Of a stretch of 64,000 nt of DNA, positions 57,864 to 64,000 are shown in pieces; the stretch's first letter is position 1; each line of letters starts with the position of its first letter. The notes below the pieces were generated by a model. It searched no databases. It saw only the letters and a list, made by a program, of their open reading frames with translations, and was not told where the DNA came from. A program made the position numbers and the translations under genes. Source of the stretch: Massiliimalia sp964370215 (lineage in GTDB: Bacteria > Bacillota > Clostridia > Oscillospirales > Ruminococcaceae); assembly GCA_964370215.1 (NCBI GenBank), contig CAYJIM010000007.1:1-64000 (forward strand), in the 5' to 3' direction.

Positions 57864-60800
57864 ATGGCAAAAATGACGAATTTTACAGAATCAAAACAAA
57901 GTATTGGTCTTTATGATCCGAGGTTTGAACATGATAACTGCGGTATAGGTGCAGTTGTAGACATTAAAGGGAAAAAATCGCATCAAACGGTATTAGATGC
58001 ACTTCATATAGTTGAAAACTTAGAACACCGTGCAGGAAAGGATGCAGCAGGAGAAACAGGTGACGGTGTTGGCATAATGCTTCAAATTTGTCATAGCTTT
58101 TTCGAAAAAGTTGTAGATTTTTCTATTGGCAATGAAAGAGATTACGGTATAGGCATGTTTTTCTTTTCACAAGATGCTGTAGTACGAAGTCAAGAAATGA
58201 AACTATTGGAGCGCATTGCAAAAGATGAAGGCGTAAAGTTTTTAGGATGGAGAGAAGTTCCTGTTCAAGCTGATGTTCTTGGTAAGACAGCATTCGATTG
58301 CATGCCATCAATTTATCAAGCCTTTTTAGCGCGCCCAGAAGGTATTTCTAAGGGTATAGATTTTGATCGAAAGCTTTATGTAATTAGGCGTGTATTTGAA
58401 CAATCTCAAAGAGGTGATACCTATGTATGTAGTTTTTCTAGTAGAACTATTGTATATAAAGGAATGTTTTTAGTTGCTCAATTAGGTACCTTTTATAAAG
58501 ATCTCTGCAATGAAAGTTATGAGTCTGCTATTGGTATGGTGCATAGTCGCTTTTCTACAAACACAACGCCAACTTGGAGAAGGGCTCATCCTAATAGGAT
58601 TATTCTTCACAATGGTGAAATTAATACAATTCAAGGAAATGCTGACCTTATGCTTTCTCGTGAGGAAACAATTGCAAGTACTGAACTTGATAAAGACACA
58701 CTTAAAAAAGTTTTTCCTATCATCGATGAAAGTGGGAGTGATAGTGCTCGCTTAGATAATGCTTTAGAGTTTATGATTATGAATGGTATGGATCTTCCTA
58801 AGGCCGTAATGGCAACTATTCCAGAGCCATGGGCAAATGATGACACTATGTCTCGTAAAAAGAGAGACTTTTACCAATATTATGCAACAATGCTTGAGCC
58901 ATGGGACGGACCTGCTGCAATTCTCTTTACTGATGGGGATGTAATGGGTGCTGTTTTAGATAGAAACGGCCTCAGGCCAAGTCGCTATTATATTACAAAA
59001 GATGGAAAGATGATTTTATCAAGTGAAGTAGGGGTTCTAGACATTGCAGAGGATAGAGTCTTAGAAAAAAACAGGCTAACACCTGGTAAAATGCTTTTAG
59101 TAGATACCATAAAAGGCGAAGTAATTGCCGATAATGAACTTAAAGAAACCTATGCATCTCAAAAACCATATGGTGAATGGCTAGATAAAAATCTTGTACA
59201 CTTAAAGTCATTAAAAATACCAAATGAAAAATCGCTTTTCTTTTCAGAAGTGGATCTTGCACGTCTTCAAAAAGCATTTGGCTATAAATACGAAGATGTG
59301 ACGGGCGCTATTTTAGCTATGGCAAAAAATGGGATTGAAGCAACTGGAGCAATGGGTGATGATACACCGCTTGCTCCACTAAGTACTAATCATCCACCAT
59401 TGTTTAATTACTTTAAGCAACGGTTTGCTCAAGTTACCAATCCTCCAATTGACGCTATTCGAGAAAAAGTTGTAACAGACACCAGTGTTTACATTGGAAA
59501 GCGCGGTAACTTATTACAAGAAAAAGGCGAAAACTGCCGTGTGCTTAGGGTAAATAATCCAATATTAACTGAAACAGATCTTGTAAAAATTAAGCATATG
59601 AAGCAAGAAGGATTTAAAGTTGCAACTGTTTCAATTGTGTACTACCAAAACCTTGGCTTAGAGCAAGCACTTGAAAATGTGTTTATTGAAGTTGATAAAG
59701 CATATAAGGATGGAGCAACAATCGTTATTTTATCTGATAGAGGTGTTGATGAACTTCGTGTAGCAATTCCAAGTTTACTCGCCGTTTCTGCTGTTTCAAA
59801 ATATTTAGTACGCACTCGAAAAAGTACTGCATTAGCACTTATTTTAGAAAGTGGTGAGCCAAAAGATGTTCACGATTTTGCAACACTTTTAGGCTACGGT
59901 GCTTGCGCGGTTAATCCATACCTTGCACATAAATCAATTGAAAAGCTTATTGAAGATGGGCTACTTAATAAAGATTTCTATGTTGCAGTAGATGACTACA
60001 ATAAGGCAATACTTGATGGTATTGTAAAAATTGCATCAAAAATGGGTGTTTCAACTATTCAAAGTTATCAAGGAAGCCAAATTTTTGAAGCAATTGGTAT
60101 TGCAGACAGTGTTATTGAAAAATATTTTACAGGTACTCCAAGTCGTGTGGGTGGAATTGATTTAAGCGATTTAGAAGATGATGTGCTTTCTCACCACAGG
60201 GATGCATATGACCCACTTGGACTCGATATTTCAACTGAGCTTGAAAGCGGTGGATACCATAAATCAAGAAGTTCAAAAGAAGAACACTTGTACAATCCGC
60301 AAACAATTAGCCTTTTACAACAAGCTGTTAGAACAGGAAACTATGACTTATATAAAGAGTATGCAACACTGGTAAATGATGAGCAAGTAAGTCACTTACG
60401 AAGTTTGTTAGATTTTAAATTCTGTGAAAATGGCGGAATTAGCATTGATGATGTTGAATCAGAATATGAAATTGTAAAACGATTTAGTTCGGGGCCTATG
60501 AGCTATGGTTCCTTAAGCCAAGAAGCCCATGAAGCTTTAGCTATTGCCATGAATAATCTTGGTGCAAAAAGCAACACCGGTGAAGGTGGAGAATTAGAAG
60601 AGCGCTTTACTATTGGAAAAGATGGTCTAAATAAAAATTCTGCCGTTAAACAAGTTGCATCTGCACGTTTTGGTGTTACCAGTAAATACTTGGTAAGTGC
60701 AAAAGAAATACAAATTAAAATTGCGCAAGGTGCAAAACCAGGTGAAGGTGGACACCTTCCTGGAACAAAGGTGTATCCTTGGGTTGCAAAAACAAGACAC

Positions 60801-62414
60801 TCAACAGTAGGGGTTGGTCTTATTAGTCCACCACCTCACCATGATATTTATTCTATTGAAGATTTGGCACAATTAATTTACGACTTAAAGAATGCCAATA
60901 GAAAGGCAGATATTTCAGTAAAACTAGTAAGCGAAGCAGGCGTTGGAACTATTGCAGCAGGTGTTGCAAAGGCTGGGGCAGGGCACATTACCTTAAGTGG
61001 ATACGATGGTGGAACAGGAGCAGCTCCTAAAACTTCAATTTGTAATGCTGGTCTTCCTTGGGAACTAGGGGTAGCAGAAACACATCAAACATTAATTCTC
61101 AATGGCTTAAGAAGTAAAATTAGGCTTGAAGCAGATAGTAAAATGATGAGTGGACGAGACCTCGCCATTGCTGCAATGCTAGGAGCTGAACAATTCTCTT
61201 TTGCAACAGGTCCACTTGTGGCTCTAGGTTGTGTTATGATGAGAGTTTGTAACTTAGACACTTGTCCTATGGGAATTGCAACACAAAACCCAGAACTGAG
61301 AAAACGCTTTACAGGAAAGAGCGAACATGTAGAAAACTTCATGCTCTTTATGGCTCGAAATTTGCGAGAATACATGGCAAAACTTGGTATTAAAACAGTT
61401 GCAGAGCTTGTTGGCCGTTCTGACTTACTTGTAAAAAAAGTACATATAGACAACCCAAGGGCTGCAAAAATTGATGTTACAAGAATACTTTCAAACCCGC
61501 TAATAGAAAATATGGGTGTGCACTTTCAAAGTGAGGAATCATTTGATTTTGAGCTTCCAAAAACTTTGGATATGAATACTCTTATCCCATCATTTAGTGA
61601 TGTATTTGATAGTGCTAAACAAAAAGCAATTTCTGTTAATATTACAAATATCGATAGGAGTTTTGGAACCATATTCGGTAGCGATATAACTGCAAAATAT
61701 GGAAATACCCTTCCAGAAAGCACCTTTAGCGTTAATGTGTTTGGAAGTGCGGGGCAATCATTTGGTGCATTTATTCCGCAAGGCTTAACACTTAATCTTG
61801 AAGGCGACTGTAACGACTACGTTGGTAAAGGGCTTTCAGGTGGACAAATTATTGTTTACCCATCAAAAGATGCTCTGTTTAAACGAGAAGAAAATATTAT
61901 TGTAGGTAACGTTGCCCTTTATGGTGCTACAGGTGGAAAACTTTTTGCTTCTGGTGTTGCCGGTGAGCGTTTTGCGGTTAGAAATTCAGGTGCTGTTGCA
62001 GTTGTTGAAGGTGTCGGAGATCATGGATGCGAATACATGACAGGTGGTACTGTTGTTGTGTTAGGTACAACAGGTAAAAACTTTGCAGCTGGTATGTCTG
62101 GCGGTATAGCGTATGTGTATGACCCACAGAATGACCTCTATATGAAAACAAATAAGGCTATGGTATCGCTCGAAGAAATGGAAAGTAAACACGATATAGA
62201 AGGCTTAAAAACATTAGTATTAGAGCATATTGAAAAAACAAACAGTCCTTTGGCAAAACAAATACTTGAAAACTATGAGATAGAAGTTAAAAAATTCAAA
62301 AAAGTTTTACCTCATGACTATAACAAAATGCTCAAACTTATAGCAAAGAAAGAAGAAGAAGGCTTTGATAAAGATCAAGCTCAAGTTGAAGCATTCTATG
62401 CACTAAAAAAATAG
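57864..62414 (+). CDS. gltB: Glutamate synthase large subunit
   Basis: The large subunit of GOGAT makes glutamate from glutamine and 2-oxoglutarate. The 1516-residue product has the class II amidotransferase domain with nucleophile Cys26 (FEHDNCGIGAVV; the first 25 residues are probably removed), a central domain, the FMN-binding TIM barrel (SYGSLSQEAHEALAIAMN, GAKSNTGEGGE, KPGEGGHLPGTKV, GVGTIAAGVAKAGAGHITLSGYDGGTGA split in the text) and the [3Fe-4S] cysteines in CVMMRVCNLDTCPMG. It ends with the beta-helix glutamate synthase domain (GGQIIVYP, GATGGKLFASGVAGERF). AGGGG lies 8 nt before the ATG. gltD follows after 135 bp rich in hairpins. Confidence 0.97.
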   Translation: MAKMTNFTESKQSIGLYDPRFEHDNCGIGAVVDIKGKKSHQTVLDALHIVENLEHRAGKDAAGETGDGVGIMLQICHSFFEKVVDFSIGNERDYGIGMFFFSQDAVVRSQEMKLLERIAKDEGVKFLGWREVPVQADVLGKTAFDCMPSIYQAFLARPEGISKGIDFDRKLYVIRRVFEQSQRGDTYVCSFSSRTIVYKGMFLVAQLGTFYKDLCNESYESAIGMVHSRFSTNTTPTWRRAHPNRIILHNGEINTIQGNADLMLSREETIASTELDKDTLKKVFPIIDESGSDSARLDNALEFMIMNGMDLPKAVMATIPEPWANDDTMSRKKRDFYQYYATMLEPWDGPAAILFTDGDVMGAVLDRNGLRPSRYYITKDGKMILSSEVGVLDIAEDRVLEKNRLTPGKMLLVDTIKGEVIADNELKETYASQKPYGEWLDKNLVHLKSLKIPNEKSLFFSEVDLARLQKAFGYKYEDVTGAILAMAKNGIEATGAMGDDTPLAPLSTNHPPLFNYFKQRFAQVTNPPIDAIREKVVTDTSVYIGKRGNLLQEKGENCRVLRVNNPILTETDLVKIKHMKQEGFKVATVSIVYYQNLGLEQALENVFIEVDKAYKDGATIVILSDRGVDELRVAIPSLLAVSAVSKYLVRTRKSTALALILESGEPKDVHDFATLLGYGACAVNPYLAHKSIEKLIEDGLLNKDFYVAVDDYNKAILDGIVKIASKMGVSTIQSYQGSQIFEAIGIADSVIEKYFTGTPSRVGGIDLSDLEDDVLSHHRDAYDPLGLDISTELESGGYHKSRSSKEEHLYNPQTISLLQQAVRTGNYDLYKEYATLVNDEQVSHLRSLLDFKFCENGGISIDDVESEYEIVKRFSSGPMSYGSLSQEAHEALAIAMNNLGAKSNTGEGGELEERFTIGKDGLNKNSAVKQVASARFGVTSKYLVSAKEIQIKIAQGAKPGEGGHLPGTKVYPWVAKTRHSTVGVGLISPPPHHDIYSIEDLAQLIYDLKNANRKADISVKLVSEAGVGTIAAGVAKAGAGHITLSGYDGGTGAAPKTSICNAGLPWELGVAETHQTLILNGLRSKIRLEADSKMMSGRDLAIAAMLGAEQFSFATGPLVALGCVMMRVCNLDTCPMGIATQNPELRKRFTGKSEHVENFMLFMARNLREYMAKLGIKTVAELVGRSDLLVKKVHIDNPRAAKIDVTRILSNPLIENMGVHFQSEESFDFELPKTLDMNTLIPSFSDVFDSAKQKAISVNITNIDRSFGTIFGSDITAKYGNTLPESTFSVNVFGSAGQSFGAFIPQGLTLNLEGDCNDYVGKGLSGGQIIVYPSKDALFKREENIIVGNVALYGATGGKLFASGVAGERFAVRNSGAVAVVEGVGDHGCEYMTGGTVVVLGTTGKNFAAGMSGGIAYVYDPQNDLYMKTNKAMVSLEEMESKHDIEGLKTLVLEHIEKTNSPLAKQILENYEIEVKKFKKVLPHDYNKMLKLIAKKEEEGFDKDQAQVEAFYALKK

Positions 62415-62415
62415 T

Positions 62416-62451
62416 CGTAAGTAACATTACATTTCTGTAATGTTACTTACG
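62416..62451. repeat. Perfect 16-bp inverted repeat between gltB and gltD
   Basis: CGTAAGTAACATTACA (62416-62431), loop TTTC, TGTAATGTTACTTACG (62436-62451) directly after the gltB stop. No T-run follows. It probably protects the gltB 3' end or reduces read-through. Two more small stems follow (TTTAGC/GCTAAA near 62456-62470; TGCCG/CGGCA plus TACTA/TAGTA at 62488-62517). Confidence 0.75.
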
Positions 62452-62549
62452 GAGTTTTAGCATAGCTAAAGCTTTAATACTTTTAGTTACTACCTGCGTG
62501 CCGTTCACGGCATAGTAGGTACCAGAATATTATAGGAGCGCACATTATT

Positions 62550-64000
62550 ATGGGAAAAATAACAGGATTTTTAGATTACAGACGAAACAATAGTAAGGAA
62601 ATTGAACCATTACTACGAATACAAAATTTCAATGAATTTCATATACACATAAAAGAAGAAGAGCAAAAAATACAAGCATCAAGATGTATGGATTGTGGAG
62701 TACCATTTTGCCAAAGTGGTGCAACAATTGCAGGGATGACAAGTGGTTGCCCCTTAAACAATCTTGTTCCAGAATGGAACGAACTGGTTTATCAAGGACT
62801 TTGGAAACTTGCTCTAAAGCGACTCATGTCTACAAATCGTTTTCCAGAGTTTACTTCTAGAGTATGCCCTGCACTTTGTGAGGCTTCATGTACTTGTGGT
62901 ATGACTAGTGGAGACGCAGTTACCGTAAAAGAAAACGAGTTTGCAATTATAGAAAACGCATGGAAAGAAGGTTTTTTAGAACCAGTACAACCACCTGCAC
63001 GAACAGGAAAAAAGGTCGCAGTTATTGGTTCTGGGCCAAGTGGATTATCTACTGCGGAGTGGTTAAACAGACGTGGTCACATTGTCCATGTTTTTGAGCG
63101 ATCTGATAGACTTGGTGGACTTTTAATGTACGGTATTCCAAATATGAAGCTTGAAAAATCAGTTATTGATAGAAGAATTCGTCTTATGGGACAAGAAGGT
63201 ATTGTATTTGAAACAATGGCAGATGTTGGAAAAAATAAAGATGCAAAAGAATTAATAGAACATTATGATGCAGTAGTTCTTTGTTGTGGAGCTTCAAATC
63301 CTAGAGATATTCAAGTAGAAGGACGAGATGCAAAAGGCATTTATTTTGCGGTAGATTTTTTATCTCAAGTAACAAAAAGCTTGCTTGATTCAGAATTACA
63401 AGATGAAAAATTCCCACAAGTCGAGGGAAAAAATGTGCTTGTAATTGGTGGTGGAGACACGGGAAATGACTGTGTGGGTAGTTCTATTAGACTTGGTTGT
63501 AAGTCTGTCACACAACTTGAAATGATGCCAAGACCACCAGCAGAAAGAACTGAAGACAACCCATGGCCTCAATGGCCAAAAGTCTTAAAAACTGACTACG
63601 GCCAAAACGAGTCCATTGCAGTTTTTGGCGAAGACCCTCGAAAGTATCAAACAACGGTAAAATATTTTGACATTGATGAAAACGGTAATGTAAAAGGTGC
63701 CCAAGTAAGTAAACTCGAATCTAAAAAAGATTCAACAACAGGCAGAATGATGATGGTGCCAACAGGTGAAGAGTTTTATGTAGAAGCAGATATTGTGCTT
63801 ATTGCAGCAGGATTTGTAGGTTGCGAATCTTATGTTACTGAAGCTTTTGGTGTTGAAGTAGACAATAGAGGAAATGTTGCAACAAAGAGTTTTAAAACAA
63901 ATATTGACAACATATTTTCTGCAGGCGATATGAGACGCGGTCAAAGCCTTGTTGTGTGGGGACTCCGTGAAGGACGCGATGTTGCACGAGAAGTAGATGC
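62550..64000 (+). CDS. gltD: Glutamate synthase small subunit (3' end beyond the window)
   Basis: The reading frame from ATG 62550 stays open to the window edge (483 codons seen). GltD passes electrons from NADPH through FAD and two [4Fe-4S] clusters to GltB. The N-terminal cluster-binding region has CMDCGVPFCQSG, GCPLNN, RVCPALCEASCTCGM. The first Rossmann motif is VAVIGSGPSGLSTAEWLNRR, followed by FERSDRLGGLLMYGIPNMKL, and the NADPH-binding motif is VLVIGGGDTGNDCVG. The final FAD-contact AGDMRRGQSLVVWGL is present, so only a few residues are missing. AGGAG lies 11 nt before the ATG, slightly far. Confidence 0.96.
   Translation, partial: MGKITGFLDYRRNNSKEIEPLLRIQNFNEFHIHIKEEEQKIQASRCMDCGVPFCQSGATIAGMTSGCPLNNLVPEWNELVYQGLWKLALKRLMSTNRFPEFTSRVCPALCEASCTCGMTSGDAVTVKENEFAIIENAWKEGFLEPVQPPARTGKKVAVIGSGPSGLSTAEWLNRRGHIVHVFERSDRLGGLLMYGIPNMKLEKSVIDRRIRLMGQEGIVFETMADVGKNKDAKELIEHYDAVVLCCGASNPRDIQVEGRDAKGIYFAVDFLSQVTKSLLDSELQDEKFPQVEGKNVLVIGGGDTGNDCVGSSIRLGCKSVTQLEMMPRPPAERTEDNPWPQWPKVLKTDYGQNESIAVFGEDPRKYQTTVKYFDIDENGNVKGAQVSKLESKKDSTTGRMMMVPTGEEFYVEADIVLIAAGFVGCESYVTEAFGVEVDNRGNVATKSFKTNIDNIFSAGDMRRGQSLVVWGLREGRDVAREVD

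Noticed and set aside
62416..62451. Intrinsic terminator after gltB
   Set aside because: The stem is strong but no T-run follows, and gltD should be expressed with gltB.
1..64000. Prophage, insertion sequence, CRISPR, toxin-antitoxin or defence island
   Set aside because: No integrase, transposase, cas, restriction or toxin-like gene and no spaced repeat array was seen. The gene content is mostly housekeeping.

Overview
The window looks like part of the chromosome of an AT-rich, fermentative spirochaete of the Treponema/Spirochaetaceae type. The evidence is a very large membrane-anchored coiled-coil protein of the SpiroCoCo kind, two DUF5312-like proteins that I know only from spirochaetes, lipoproteins with relaxed lipoboxes, a Maf-type flagellin glycosyltransferase, and the gene order rpsT - HU - lnt - bactofilin - rho - rpmE, which I recall as treponemal. 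Genes for arginine (argC) and glutamate (gltB, gltD) synthesis argue against a minimal obligate parasite. I see no prophage, insertion sequence, CRISPR array, rRNA or tRNA.

Layout. 1-8.3 kb: the 5' end of a copper-type P-type ATPase, a DUF5312-like gene overlapping pgeF, a DUF2147 exported protein, an M24 peptidase, a second DUF5312-like paralogue, trpR and glycyl-tRNA synthetase. 8.4-15.3 kb: a degenerate HD-GYP protein behind a terminator leader with alternative pairing, then a lepB-ftsI-maf operon divergent from a LysM/M23 cell-wall peptidase. 15.4-28.6 kb: a beta-propeller protein with a decayed NodB domain, a 1505-residue CoA-dehydratase-activase-like iron-sulphur protein, an exported protein, a HAD phosphatase and the giant coiled-coil protein. 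28.6-35.6 kb (minus strand): recG, yggT, a DUF4234 protein and dnaE. 35.8-43.4 kb: small accessory and metabolic genes (GyrI-like, GNAT, AraC regulator divergent from an MFS-microORF-VOC operon, cytochrome b5-like protein, APC permease, argC, a lipoprotein). 43.5-49.3 kb: adk and the rpsT...rpmE housekeeping block. 49.3-57.5 kb: epmA-like, ttcA-like, a sugar ABC operon without its ATPase, a sigma-70-family factor, a YibQ-like deacetylase and tsaD. 57.5-64 kb: glutamate synthase gltB and gltD (gltD cut by the window end).

The most interesting signals are regulatory. A near-perfect -24/-12 sigma-54 promoter sits directly before the alternative sigma factor gene, with a perfect 30-bp palindrome about 140 bp upstream in the position of an enhancer. 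This matches the logic of the Borrelia RpoN-RpoS cascade. Several genes (trpR, the second DUF5312-like gene, lepB, yggT and the 43.0-kb lipoprotein) have a -10 box ending only 6-7 nt before the ATG and no Shine-Dalgarno sequence, so they are probably leaderless. Two leaders (upstream of the HD protein and of gltB) carry terminator stems that compete with alternative pairings. An unlisted 38-residue lysine-rich ORF is tightly coupled between an MFS transporter and a VOC protein.

All calls come from reading the sequence and from family knowledge. No database search, folding calculation or alignment was run. Promoter and terminator calls rest on motif spacing and base pairing done by eye.
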